DNA of 64,000 bases from Larix kaempferi (taxonomy: Eukaryota > Streptophyta > Pinopsida > Pinales > Pinaceae): the NCBI GenBank assembly GCA_027924585.1, contig BSBM01002076.1, positions 372,001 to 436,000 of the forward strand. Direction: 5' to 3'. A program made the position numbers and the translations under genes. Position 1 is the first letter of the stretch. Every line of letters starts with the position of its first letter. The notes under the pieces were generated by a model. The model had not been told where the DNA came from, did not search any database, and saw only the letters and a program-made list of their open reading frames with translations. Shown one piece after another: positions 11,310 through 23,380 of this stretch.

Positions 11310-14160
11310 ATGCAGGAGCCAGCCACTGCAAAGGAACCCATTGTCAAAGAGAAAGAAGAGATTGCATCTGTACCGGCCTGGATATTTCAAAAAAAGAGAA
11401 GTGCCAACCGGCCGGTGGATACAGAGAGAAGAACAAAAACTACCTGCAGTACGATGTGGGATGCAGCTATAGGAGGAGAAGCGGGCACTTTAGGCACCGT
11501 AGGAGAAGAGGATACAATGGCTAGAGGAAGGGCCAAGCAGTAGCAAGGTCCAACTGCAACAAAAATTCTAGGATATGTGTCGTTGAGGAGGGAAGGGGAT
11601 CCTTTGAGAAGACTTGGAAAGAACTCCAAGTGTACCATAGTGGAACCAGCAAAACCGGAAGGTGTCCACATTATTGGTGGAGTGTTACAACGGCTGCACA
11701 AGCTGCAATGTAGCGACCAATACATTTTAGCATATCTCGAGTGCACCCAACAGGCGTTCATGGAGAAAGTTCAGGAGAAAGGAGGCCCAATTAAAATGGA
11801 ACCAATGCCATGGGCATTGGGACTACAACGATCATGATTGTTGTCAATCATTCACATGCCGCATTATGGGTGCTTGACAGAGGTCAATGCATGCATTAAG
11901 CAATTTATTGTATGTATCCACAATAGCTATTTGTGGCTCAAAAGTAGAATCCCAATTGATGTGGATCTGATTGCGAGGATTGTTGGGTTACCCAAGATGG
12001 GGGTAGACCCATCGCAATATTTTCAAGGAAAAGAAAAAAAAAAGAATTTAGGAGAGAAGATGAAATCCAAATATGGGGTAGCCAAAAACACCCATGCTTA
12101 CCTAGTCAACACAATTAATGACCAAGTAGTCAAGCTCGCAGCAAAATTATTGGCCATCAAGTTAGTTCGGAAAAACTTCCCCAACCAATGCACCCCAAAC
12201 GTGATCACATCAGCAAAGCAATGTGCAGTTAGGGTTCAGATGAACTGGTCGTTGTTTTTATTGAATGAATTGATGGAGGATAGAGTTGTAGCGCAAGAAA
12301 ATGGTAAGCCCTTTACTTATTCATGGCTCCTGTTGTTAATTTCTTTGGTCGCATGGATGGAGCCACCACAGTATCAAGGAATGGAGATGGAAAGTGACAA
12401 AGTGTGCTGAGGGGAACGATATCAAAATTTATGGGCGTTGAATGACAAGGATAGGCAGTGAGACAACAAAATTCAGTTATACATCTACTTGGAAGAGTTA
12501 CGGGCGCAAGTAGTGAAGGTCACGTGATTGATAGAGGTCACGGCAAGAAAATATAGACAGATTGTGAGGCTCATTGTGGGGCCTCAGGCAATCTTTATCC
12601 AAGCACGTGTAGACCCAACGAAGGAGTGGTTGACCACGTAATACAAAATGACTAAGCAAGATATGGATGCCATCATAGAGGAATGGCCAAGTGAATGGAA
12701 GACCCCAGTTGGCAATGACCAACTATCAGATCTAGAGGATGGAAATCCGACAGATGTACCAAAGACACAGACTGAGGCGAAACAATTGAAGGACAAAGGT
12801 GAGGACGATCAATCAGGTAGTGCAAGTCATGATGGGTCGAGCGACACTCCGACAGATTCAAAATTGGAAGTGCACTGACAAGCAGAAAGAAAAAAGAACA
12901 TAATGGAGAGAGGAGAGCAAAGTACTACTACTGGTCTCCCTGACGAGCACATGAATATACTGCTCAACAAAATGACAAGTGTGGCAGAAGAAAACAGAGC
13001 AAAAGTGACACAGCACATGGAAAATTATTTCCACCAAGTGTCGCAGTTGTTACAAACATTGAGTAATGCGGTTATGGAGACCAGGTTAAAGCCAGGGGTT
13101 GCAGAGGCAAGTCAGTCAGAAGTGTGACAGAAAGACGTTTATATTGGTACTTAGTAGCGCATCGTGCAGGTCCTACCAAGTGCGATAACAACAGGTAATG
13201 AATATTTAGACCTCGCCCTATGAGGGCTCGATACTGTAAGTATAGACCTTAATATGTTACCTATGTTCATGCTTCATCGCACCCACATTGGGACTAGTGA
13301 AGAAATCCATGAGTGAGAACCATCGACACATAACCAAATGATCAATTACAAGAGGCAGGTAAGAAGTGTTGAGGAAGACATTGAACAAATCCGTGAGGAG
13401 AAAGATATAGCAATGAAGGAAGCAACAAGAGTGATGGATGATGGGAAGAGACTGGAACATGCCATCTATATGGCATGCGAGGATGCACTAGAAATATCTA
13501 AGGAGATGGTCACGGAGGCCAAGGCATTGAATCTCGGCGTAGTGCTTGCGGATCTCAGGAAAGTAAATGGAGATTTGAAAATGAGGGTGGCTCCGAGCAC
13601 ACCACCGGAACAAGTAGAAGTGCAGAAGACCAGTATCGAGGATGTTGTGACGGAGATTGCAGAGTTGGAAAAAGTAGCACAATATATCACAGAGGAATTA
13701 TCACAATTTATTGGGAAGCCTCGTACAAGATAAGCAGTTGCACCAGTTGAATGTGCAACTTTGGGAAGCAAAATCATAGTTGGAAACATTGAGGGGATCG
13801 CTAAATTTAATGCCCCTACTTGTGCAAATGACTAAAGAAACAGAGTTCAAGGACTTGCAGCAACAGATCAACAAGGCACGGAAAAGATAGTAGAGTAGGA
13901 CAGTGCAGTTGGACGACTTGCAGTCTAAGGCGGAGGAGATGGCAATCGAAGCAATTCCAATATTGACGCAAATCAAGGAAAATTTAGAGAAAGTGTAGTA
14001 GAGAGAAAGTGAGAATCCAAGGGAGCAGTAGGTTCAGGAATGAACAACGCTCAAAGCAGTGGTGAGGGAAGACATCGACAAAATTAAAGCAACATACAAA
14101 GAGTTTAAGATACATGTGAACACACAAGCAACGTCTGGATGAAGTGGCTCGTGGATGATC
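11310..14160 (+). pseudogene. Long accessory-type reading frame with globular N-part and coiled-coil C-part (many stops)
   Basis: A single frame (segments 11310-11543, 11577-11837, 11838-12410, 12648-12878, 12903-13127, 13338-13733) stays protein-like across about ten stops, so this is one decayed gene of roughly 900 codons. The N-terminal part has IPIDVDLIARIVGLPKMG, then DQVVKLAAKLLAIKLVRKNF and VQMNWSLFLLNELMED. The IxxIxGLPxxG pattern resembles the conserved region of putative plant transposon-associated proteins. The middle is acidic (QLSDLEDGNPTD). The C-part is coiled coil (EDIEQIREEKDIAMKEAT; EISKEMVTEAKAL). Several stops are TAG or TGA at positions compatible with former CAG or CGA. 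It starts immediately right of a CACTA-type end and is followed by an LTR-like region, so it was probably an accessory ORF of a retroelement. Function unknown. Confidence 0.55.
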
Positions 14161-14170
14161 CACAAGTTTG

Positions 14171-15020
14171 TGTTGGGGGACTATTGGCACGGGGTTACTT
14201 CATAGAATTTTTGGTACAAACAGTGACAAGGAAGATAAGTGGACAGTGACAAGGGTAAAGATTGATTGCAGAGTGGAGGAAAGCAGATAAAGTGGAGCAA
14301 AGTGGGTAAAGCAGAGCAAAGAGGAGCAGAGCGGATAAAGCAGAGTTAGGAGTTAGTTAGACATGGTGGTTAGGATGTGGCCACTTTATGAAGTGGACCA
14401 ATTTTGAAATGGCCACTGATCCTATAAATAGAGGTCGCATTGTAAGCCTTAGAGTCATGAGGATTGGAGGCATTATCATTATGATCATCTTTGGAGCTCT
14501 AATGGATCTATCTTTCCCATTGATTAGCATCTTTGTATTAACTTTGATTTGAGGTCTTGAGATGGGTTTCGTGGAACTATATCCTTGTCATCTCTATGAT
14601 TTGTAAGATAGATTGATGCATAAAGAGAAGGAATGTTTTGTTCATGATTTTGTCTCTTGTGTGTTTTATCGCAGTATGATCTGTTGTGTCGCAGTATGGA
14701 TAGATATTTTATTTTGCAGTGATGATATGCATCACAGATTTGTTAAGTAGGTTTCCATAGTATGTTACTATGTATATCTATTTAGTATGTCTTTGTATGC
14801 GATGACGGTGTTACGATGCAGATGCTAACTATGTCGATCTCTGAGTTACATTGTGATTAACTGTTAATGATGCATGTCCTCTTATACTTGCGGAAACTTG
14901 GTTTCTGCAGCCCCCTTAGGTGCCTCGGGTGAGACCTCACTTGCTTGCGAGTGTTGCTGGAAAGGCTAAGCCCTTTCCGAGCCGATATCTATGGGTGTTT
15001 GTGTCGAACTTAGTTGACAC
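14171..15020 (+). mobile_element. LTR-like region with TATA box after the decayed accessory frame
   Basis: It begins TGTTGGGGGACTATTGGCAC right after the coiled-coil pseudogene and contains a promoter-like CCTATAAATAGAGG (TATA at 14423-14430). The stretch to about 15020, ending near TTAGTTGACA, looks like U3-R-U5 in layout. No second copy or target duplication is present in the window, and the right boundary is uncertain by some tens of bases. Confidence 0.35.
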
Positions 15021-15119
15021 CATGTGAAGTGAACTCCTATCGACAGATCTGTGTCAACTCTTGGTCATAAATTGTTTGAATTGATTCATGTGTTGGTCAT
15101 ATATTTTGCCATTTATTTG

Positions 15120-15462
15120 ATCATTAATTGTCATTATTTGGTCATTAATTGACACTGTTTGGTCATTAGTTATCATTGTTCAGTAGTACATTTAGTCATT
15201 TATTTAGTCATTGATTGTTGTTAACTGGTCATTTATTTAGTCATTGATTGTTGTTAACTAATAATTTATTTAGTCATTGATTGTTGTTAACTAGTAATTT
15301 ATTTAGTCATTGATTGTTGTTAACTAGTCATTTATTTAGTCACTGATTGTTGTTAAGTGATTTAGTCATTGATTGTTGTTAAGTGATCAATTATTTAGTC
15401 ATTGATTGTTGTTAACCAGTCATTGATTACTGTTAATTGGTCATTTAATTAGTCATTGATTT
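15120..15462. repeat. Short tandem repeat array, unit about 34 bp
   Basis: The unit TTATTTAGTCATTGATTGTTGTTAACTRGTCA is repeated about seven times with small deletions. Some copies lack the TTTATTTAG half. The left part (15120-15200) holds looser GGTCATTAATTGTCA-type variants. No coding content. Confidence 0.8.
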
Positions 15463-15470
15463 ATGTAGAT

Positions 15471-15541
15471 AGAGCACGGAGGAATCGAACCACCAACCTC
15501 CTACCTACAAGGAAGGTGCTCTTCCATTGAGCTATCACCCT
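15471..15541 (-). tRNA. tRNA-Thr(UGU)-like sequence, degenerate (probable pseudo-tRNA)
   Basis: Read on the minus strand, the 71 nt give a D arm (GCTC...GAGC with GG in the loop), an anticodon arm with loop CTTGTAG (anticodon TGT), and a T arm with loop TTCGATT. I count one mismatch in the anticodon stem (U-U), one in the T stem, and an acceptor stem with three wobble pairs and one mismatch. The invariant TTCGATT and AGCTCAATGG blocks suggest real tRNA ancestry, perhaps an organellar or bacterial-type tRNA moved to the nucleus. It is unlikely to be functional. Confidence 0.5.
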
Positions 15542-16611
15542 TAAATAGAATCAAAGTTCATACTAAAAATATATCAGAAACTGTTACAAACATTAACACA
15601 CTATGATTCTAGTTGTAACATAAAAGATATCACAAACTCTTAAAAATATTAAATGCAACATCATATTGACACTATATCTGAAAATGCTCAAATCCTAAAA
15701 AGTTTTTGCCAAAATATCCAAAAGCAGGGAAATTACCACAAATAAGTTGAAGAAAAGGTTTGAAATACAAAAAACAAGAAGGAAAAACCCACATATGCAA
15801 AGTCCGAAAGCAATTCTTTGAAAAGATTAAATCTGGATCAAGTTTCGATGGCGGAGATGATAATGATCAAGATCAATGGCTATTATAGTTTCCCGCACCA
15901 CCAAAGTGATCGGTTGCGAATAGTTGTGAGTAGTTGTGGACTCAATACCACAGGGAACATGTCATTAGTCCGCATGTGTGAGACAGTGGTATCAAAAGCT
16001 ACCACATCACCGTGCGGAACCACCAAATAATAAGGCGTGGCAGGCCATAGCACGTGGCAGGATAATAAGTGGTGGGACATGGTACGTGGCAGATGGAGAA
16101 AGCGTAAGGAAATACACCATACGTCGATAGCAATCAGAGGGACAATATATATCTGAAACAAAATCAACGGCCAATGTTCGTCCGCATCTAGGAAGGTGCG
16201 CACTTGATAGAAGGAAGAGAGGTCGCGGAAAGTAAAACCAATCAAACAGGTGTCATCAAATGGTTGATCCGCACAAGGAACAAACCGGAGAAGAAAACCG
16301 TTTTAGGATCGCGGATACCACTATAGGGGATAAAAAGATGCGAGATCTGACGGCCCAAATCAAAAGCTCTAGATCAACGGTTGGATATAAACCACATTCA
16401 GAAAGTTGTCGGGAAGTTAATCAAAAAGACTTATATAAAACAAAAAAGGCTTCACATAACGACATTTTGTATATGTGTCGCTATCCCTGGGAGCTCTGAG
16501 GACTGGTGGAGATCAACGATTGTGACAGAAGGCTAAAGGCGTGTATATACAGGTAGGGTCTGGTGACCTGGCCCACTTTTTAAACAGAATTTTGTTTGAA
16601 GAAACGTTTAA
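15542..16611 (+). promoter_or_regulatory. Upstream region of the 16.6-kb ORF: G-box/ABRE-like motifs and TATA box
   Basis: GCACGTGGCAG (about 16049) and TACGTGGCAG (about 16083) are ACGTGGC-core elements, the plant ABRE/G-box type. A TATA box (TTATATAAAAC) lies near 16431-16441, about 170 bp before the ATG at 16612. A primer-site-like TGGTATCAAAAGC at about 15986 could instead mark an old LTR edge (GTGAGACA before it). Sequence 15545-15800 shows nothing else. Whether this is a host-type promoter or an LTR promoter cannot be decided here. Confidence 0.4.
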
Positions 16612-19590
16612 ATGGAAACTGTACATGATATAGACGTTTTTAAAGCAAAAGAAGCCCTACAAGATAGAGACGAAGACATTCACGATACCCTGATTAGGTT
16701 ATCAGTCTTTGAGATTAAACTTAGGTTTTCTGAATTATTAAAAGAAGGGATAGACCTGCATAGAGTCCACCAGTTGTCTTTGCTAGTCTTTTTCCCGGAC
16801 CAAATCCCATTTTTCCCAGAATTTGTGTCATGGTGTGCCGAGAATTACTCCCGAGAAGAAAGAATTGTCCTAGACAGTCAAAAAACCAAAGTCGTTTGTG
16901 AAATAAAGCCGGCCGAAATAATTAAAGCCCTAGGAATAGATTTTTCCCAAACCCTCGAGTCTGAGATTTTTTCTGAAACCTCCATTATTGAAAATTATCA
17001 TCAAACCTCTCAAAATGATAGAGAAAAGTTTTTGTCTTCGTGTCTCAAACCAGAAACCAGCATTTCAGAGGTCCCGTACCCTATAGATATCAATTTGTTT
17101 GATGAAAATACCCAATTATTTTTGACATTATTGGCTTTAGTCCTAGGGTTTGATACGGACATGTATGTAACCGAGTTTCAGTTGAGTCTGTTGTACAAAA
17201 TGAGTACAATTCAGTCAGGGATTGATGAAAATCAAAATCCTCGACTTAATTTTGAAGTATTTTTGACAAAGAAGATTCATGACCAGATGGTCAATTTTCC
17301 CACTCTGAGGCATTTCAGGTTTCAGTCTTTTTTTATGAAAATGATTATGATAGCCAGTCAAGAAGAGTTGCAGTTCCCAGAAATCATTTTCATGACTTTG
17401 TTAGAAAATAACATGTTCAATTACGTAAATTACATGCTCTCTGAGATTTACAGAATGATCTTTGGTAAAAAATTGCCTAGAGTATTACCAGAAACGTAGG
17501 CATGCATGCAATTGAGTGCAGAGTACGCGGCGGGAGATTGGTTCTTGTCAAAGGATAGTACAGTGATCAGATTATACGGGTTCAAACATAAACCTTATGT
17601 TTTACCAGCTTTTCTTACCTTAAGGGTTTTTTCTTTGGAATTCCTGAGACAAAAGTTAATTGTTGAAGATAACAATTTTTTGGTTTACAAACAAGAAACA
17701 GACATTAAATACCCGTTCACACTTGGCCCATTCACAATAAAGAATAAAAATGCTGCTGTGCATATAGAGAAATTATTCAAGGATATGGGTTTTGAGACAG
17801 ATATGGCTATTGAGTATGATCCGTTAAACATAATAACAAAACGGAGAACGGATCATCGCATCAAAGCACTAAACCACCAGATGATTGAAGGAATGTCTGA
17901 CAGAGCCAATTGGCTGGAATATAAAGAAGAAATCATTCCAGATGCACACGATAAAGAAATGGTATTGACAGATACAACAACAGAGACAGAAAACACGATG
18001 AGTACTGCATTGGTGGGGTTTAAAAGACCCATACAGGACATAATGAACATTGAGGATGAAGGAACAGAAAGAGGAAAAAAGTTGAAAATAAATGAACAAC
18101 AAGAGTTGATAGCAGTTTCAGAAGAGGCAAAAAGAACTGAAGAAAAATTACCAGAGGTGACGGTAAAAGAATACAGTATTGAAGAAACCCCAGTAGAAGG
18201 TGATGTAAATAGACCCCACAATATGATGGATGTATTTAATGAACACAGTCAGAATAAACAGGAATCCTCTAAGCAAACCAGTCAGTTGTTTCCAAAAGTT
18301 AGAAATATATCCAATACTGAAGTAAGTTTATTTACTAGCAGAAATATCAAAGAGAATTCTTTGAAATTTTCAGTTGTCACAAAAGATAAGATTTCAGATA
18401 TGAAAGTAGATTTGTCTAAAATAAATGCCCCAGATAAAATTTTATTGCACAGACAAACAGGAGAAGTTATATATTCAGATTATTTGGGGGCAATATTAAA
18501 GGCAGACAAATTGAAAAATTCACTGGATAAATTGAATAATCAGTTGAGACAAGAGAAAGCAGAAAATAAGTCTCGACAACAACAGATTAAAAAATTGCAA
18601 GTAGATTTGATAAATAAAGAGAGAGATGCAGCAGCAAAATTGCTCAAAGAAAAAGATGATACGATTCTGATGTTAAGACGAAAGCTACAAATTCCAGACA
18701 CTGTGCTTATCCAAGGAGCAGAACTAACAGTACTGGAAAAAGAAAAAGAAGAATTATCTAATGAGATAAATGATGTTACTGCAAAAATGTTAAAGCTCTC
18801 TGAGGAAAAAGATCATTGGGAAAAAGAGAAAATCATTTTAGAAGAGCAATTGGAGGAAACAAAGAAAAGATTAGCAGAAAGTGGTCAGCAACAGGTACAA
18901 ACAGACACAGATGAAGATCAAACTGGAGTAGATGTTATTTTACAAGCCATGTCCCAAGTAAGCTTGAAAGAAGGTGAAATTAAAGAATTGAAGATGGAAA
19001 TACAAAATCTGAAAGAAGAAAATGAAATTAAAGATAAGGAAATAAAAACTTTGCAGATAAGGAATCAGGAATTAAGTGATAATAATAAAGGTTTGGCAGC
19101 TCATGTGATAGGGCAAGTTGCTATGCAAGGTTGCAAACATATGGTATGGGACCAAATTATAAAGGAAGTTGAAAACTTAAGATCATATCTGGATTACATA
19201 AGAGTCAAAGAAAAGGTAGCCAAAGATGCCTTCGAAAGTTGCAGAGCAGTCAGGGAGAATTTAAATAAAAAGCCAAAAGAAGTAGCACAGAAAGCTATAA
19301 CATTCTTAAATAGTTTAACTGAAGCAGACTTGACAACCATGAATATAATGAACAGAATTTCAGTCATTACATGGGCCAGAAGGATCTTGGGAAAGTACTC
19401 GCATGTTGAAAATATTGAAGCTAAAGTTGGAGATATATGGGAAGAAGTAGTAAAGTTTAAGAAGCAATTTGAAAAATTAATAAACAAAGGATTCCCTGCT
19501 TTTTGGAATGAAAAGAATGAATTGATTCCTCCTAATGAATATAAGAGATTGTTGTTTGACATAAGAATGGATCACAAAATGTTTCAGTAG
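16612..19590 (+). CDS. Large unrecognised protein, globular N-half plus coiled-coil C-half, one in-frame TAG
   Basis: The frame opens at ATG 16612 and runs to a TAG at 19588-19590. A single stop (TAG, 17497-17499) comes after residue 295, and the frame continues unchanged from 17500, so the whole is about 992 codons. Residues 1-470 look globular, with alternating helices (VHQLSLLVFFPDQIPFFPEF; KKIHDQMVNFPTLRHFRFQS). An acidic linker follows (about 470-620). Residues about 640-860 form a strong coiled coil (KLKNSLDKLNNQLRQEKAEN; EKEELSNEIND). A helical C-terminal domain follows (VENLRSYLDYIRVKEKVAKD). Its layout matches the decayed frame at 11.3-14.2 kb. It could be a retroelement accessory ORF or a captured host gene; I do not recognise the family. 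Apart from the TAG it is strikingly well preserved. The reading frame is clear, the function is unknown. Confidence 0.7.
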
Positions 19591-20708
19591 TTGGATCATA
19601 TGCTTACAGGAAAAATTTTAATGGAGAAAATAGCGAAAGACTTTGAAATTTTAAATATGCTGATCTCAACATGTGAGAATCTTCTTCTTGTTTCTTATGC
19701 AGGTCATGTTGAAATGCGAATCTTGGTAAAATAAATGACCAACTATGATTTACCCATGGCTGACCAATGGAACTATGTGGACAAATATGGAAGGACAAGA
19801 TATTCTGTCCATTCATAGATGCATTCAAAACTCTTGCCAAGTGGCGAAAAGATGATATTCAAATTTTTGCCAAGTGGCAAAAAGATACTTTTATTTTAAA
19901 TTTGTAATATTATTTGGAGACAGTTATCTATTGTTCAAAGACAGTTATCTTTCGAGTTAAAATATTTTCAGTTATTAGTTAGAAGAAGCAGTTATGTCAA
20001 GCTTCTTCCGAATTTTGTATAAAAAACAATGAGAGTCATTTTTGAAAGGGTTGGAAATTCTTTGAGAGACAAGTATGTTTTGAAGTCTATTTTTGATAAA
20101 TAAAGGCAATACAGTGAAAATACCTATCTTTTGAGACCAAAGATTCATGTGTTGATCAGCTTTACAGTCTGTTTTTTCCTTTATCTTTATATGTGCATGT
20201 TCACTCTCTTCGTTATATCTTCCATTATGTTTTCCTTCTATATTTAAATGAACGCTTGAAATAACTCGAGATTCATACTGGTTATGCCTCGTTTTATCAC
20301 ATTTAAATATTCACTATTTTCTCCAAAGTTGAAAATAGATTCATCCCAGTTAGATGCCTGTTGTTGATGGAATGTCATTACTTCTTTCTACACCCCCTGA
20401 AAAATCAAATTGACTGTGATATGATTGCTATCTTGCCTCTGTGGAAATCTGTTTGGTATAAATCTCTTACTGGCATATTATATATTTGAAACTTTGACTC
20501 CATGCCCAACGTTTCTTGTTTTCCTTTTCAACCCAGAAAATCCTTTTGAAAATTTTGAGAGAACATTTATATATATTTTTAGCCTTTACATATATATCGT
20601 TAGAGAGCCCTCTCTGGTGGAAAAAATGGCTGAGTTTTCTATATAAAGTTTGGTTTGAAATAGGTTACCTTAGGTGTTATTCTTTTACAATCGGAATAAA
20701 ATCTAAGT
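19591..20708 (+). other. 3' flank of the large ORF; possible 3' UTR, no gene
   Basis: A possible 3' splice site (TTTCTTATGCAG) lies at about 19690-19702, and an AATAAA-type signal (GATAAATAAAGGC) at about 20096. A GCCAAGTGGC-type short repeat occurs at about 19836 and 19870. From 20160 to 20708 nothing is recognisable. Confidence 0.35.
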
Positions 20709-21083
20709 GCTAACACAACCATTGCACTTTCTTCAGCAGAGGCAGAGTATCAAGGGGCAGTCAATGCCTGCATTCAGGCAGTTTGGTTGCAAGGTATTCT
20801 TTCCGAGTTTGGTTTTGGTGGCACTACTTCAACTGTCCTATTTTGTGACAATCAAAGTGCTATCAAGATCTCCACAGATCCAGTTCAGCGGCAGAGGACC
20901 AAACACATTGAGATTCATATGCATTACATTCGACAGTTGGTGCATGATCGCACCATCATTCTGCAATATTGCCCTACTGATGAGCAAATTGCAGACATCT
21001 TCACCAAGAGCTTCACTGAGAAGAAGTTCTCTTACCTCCGTTCACTGTTGGGGGTGAGTTCCATCATGGTGGAGATAGATTGA
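20709..21083 (+). CDS. Copia element I: RNase H C-terminal fragment
   Basis: The frame begins in the RNase H block TIALSSAEAEYQGAVNAC, continues through VLFCDNQSAIKIS and TKHIEIHMHYIRQLVHDRT, and ends with DEQIADIFTKSF and a short tail (GVSSIMVEID). The conserved Glu (SSAEAEY) and Asp (CDNQSA) are present. It starts abruptly at 20709 with no upstream pol, so the element is 5'-truncated. Downstream are two purine tracts (TTGAGGGGGGG at about 21104 and 21246) and an LTR. Sequence similarity to E/G/F RNase H is low, so this is a different copia family. Confidence 0.85.
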   Translation, partial: ANTTIALSSAEAEYQGAVNACIQAVWLQGILSEFGFGGTTSTVLFCDNQSAIKISTDPVQRQRTKHIEIHMHYIRQLVHDRTIILQYCPTDEQIADIFTKSFTEKKFSYLRSLLGVSSIMVEID

Positions 21084-21256
21084 TCCATTATTATGCTTTA
21101 GCTTGAGGGGGGGCTTTCTTCCCACCGGGTTTTCCCTCTTTCCTCACTTAGTTTATTTTCAGCATTTTTTGGATTATTGTATTAGGGTGACCTTTGGTCT
21201 TAGTTACCAGGGCCCCACATTATTTTTTGCACATCATAGTCTAGCTTGAGGGGGGG

Positions 21257-22003
21257 TGTTCGGATATCCACATCATCTCTTTCATGATCTTGCATGCAAT
21301 TAGGGTTTGCATGCAAATTCTAGGGTTTGCATGCACTTTGCATACATCCCAGTCACCAGGTTGATGCCTCCAGCACCTTAGCCACCTTATACTAGCACCT
21401 GGGAGCCACTTACTTCAGAGTTTTAGCCCTTCTAGTCAGGAAGGCGCCCTCTTCTCACCTACTACCAGAGAAGGGCGCACTTCTTAACCTACCACTACAG
21501 TTCCAGTTCATTTACACTCAGTTAGCTCCGATTCTCCCTGATTTGAGGCTAGTTTCACTCCCGACTGACTGTTTCACTTCCGTTGGACCTCCAGATTGAC
21601 TAGATGAATTGTTATGAATTCAGTTAGTCTCCCATGCACCCTCCACTGAGCCCACTTCCCTATATCAGTGCTACACACTTCAGTTAGACTCAGATTGACA
21701 CCTGGATGACTGGTTCTTGTGCATTGATAACCACCACTGATTGATGATTAGGACTCCTAGTTGGAGTCAAGCTACTCCATTGAGTGATTCGAATGACCTA
21801 CTTAGGCAATTTGAATTGCTCAGTCATTGTTACTATATTTTATTGTAATCATTCACCCTTACTAGGATATTGAGCATTGGTGCATGTTTTGCAAAGTTTT
21901 ACACCATTTTTCTGAGTTTCATCTATTGTGATTGATTTACTTGTTCATTAGATCTGCCGTGACTAATTTTACAGTATCCTCATAATCTATACAAGTATCC
22001 ACA
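21257..22003 (+). mobile_element. 3' LTR of copia element I
   Basis: The LTR starts TGTTCGGATATCCACATC right after the tract CTTGAGGGGGG (21245-21256). The right edge is either ...CTATACA (21993) or ...ATCCACA (22003). The motif ATCCACATCATC occurs near both ends. Length is about 740-750 bp. Minus-strand copia H pol remains start immediately to the right, so I seems to have cut off the 3' end of H. No partner LTR lies in the window. Confidence 0.7.
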
Positions 22004-22039
22004 TCATCGACCTTACCGTCGATGCAGGAAATCTCATCA

Positions 22040-23380
22040 TCAGTGACCATATCACTCTCCCTTTCGAGGAGGGTCCTTCTGAACTACACCAAGCTTGTCT
22101 CGGAAATAATCAAACTTTATTCGAGACAGAGTTTTGGTCAATACATCAGCAACTTGTTCATCGGTGCTCACATACTCGAGTTTTATAGCTCGTTTCTGCA
22201 CCATATCGTGTATATAGAAATATCAGATCTCTATTTTCTTTTACTTATCATGGAACACTGGATTCTCTGTCATCTTGATACAACTCTAGTTGTCACACAG
22301 GATCACACTGGGGTCCATCTCTAAGACAAATAATCTTGATAACAACTTCCAAAGCCATATCGCTTCACAACTAGCAGAGCAAGCAGAAATATATTCTGCA
22401 TCAGCTGTGCTGAGAGCCACACTAGACTACTTCCTGCTGAACCACGAGATCATGGAAGATCTCAGACAATAACATCCTCCCAATGTGCTCTTCCTGTCTT
22501 ATACATTTTCTTCCCAATCAACATCTACGTAACCATACAATTTGAAGTTATGATCTCCAAGATAACATAGACCAAATTATATCGTACCCTTTAGGTACCT
22601 CATCACATGCTTTGCAACAATCAGGTGAACACGTCTAGGTTCTACTAGATACTGACTCATGGTGTTCACAACAAAGCATATATCTGGCCTAGTATTTGTC
22701 AGATACATCAATGACCCAATAATCTGTCTGTATAGAGTCACATCCACTAACTCTGATGAGTCATCATCTAACAGCTTCAAGTTGGAATCCATGGGAGTGG
22801 CCATGGCTTTGCATTCCAACATATCAAATATTTTCAAGATTTCCATAGCATACTTTCCCTAGTTGAGAAAGATTCCTTTTGGGCCTTTCCATACTTCTAT
22901 ACCTAGGAAGTAATGCATCACTCTGAGATCTTTCATCTCAAATTTTGTAGCTAGCTTCTTCTTGCTTTCCATGATTTGTTTCTCATTCCCTGTCAGAAAT
23001 AGATCATCCACATACAGTAATAGTATGATAGGTTCATCATCCATAACCTTAACGTAAAGGTCAGGATCAACTTGTCAAGAAGCTATCAATTCTCCCTCTA
23101 TGACTGAACATCATTCACACTCTGCATTGAGTGATCTTCTGGATATCTATCCGTGCCATATCTCGTTGGATGGGTCTACTGATATGAGCCTCAAGATCAT
23201 TCGAACTCTGTGGTGATTTCCTTCTTGCATCCATCTAAGAGAAGAATGGCATCTGTATATAGGCACCATCTTCAAACTTGTAGCAAAGGTTAAAATCTAC
23301 ATCACCCATGGTGATCATTAAGCTCATCAAATGACTATCGATCCTGACTACACATACAAAGATTTCTTCAATTGAATCCT
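22040..23380 (-). pseudogene. Copia element H: RT end and RNase H (part 1 of 2)
   Basis: On the minus strand, pol runs from 23380 down to about 22050. It includes the RT active site ILLLYVDDLFLTG (about 23020), the connection motif KYA-MEILKIFDMLECKAMATPM, then LMYLTNTRPDICF. RNase H pieces encode a DN-SCIK block, the HIE-type helix and DEQVADVLTK, broken by several stops. Between 23100 and 23380 the RT is badly decayed. Its N-terminal RT part (LNGVIEEEVRIE) lies at 56.61-56.68 kb, beyond copia E, which shows that E inserted into H's RT gene. No 3' LTR remains on the left. Confidence 0.75.

Noticed and set aside
17853-18221. Minus-strand open frame across the large 16.6-kb ORF
   Set aside because: Serine/valine-rich antisense shadow of the acidic linker; the plus frame is clearly the coding one.
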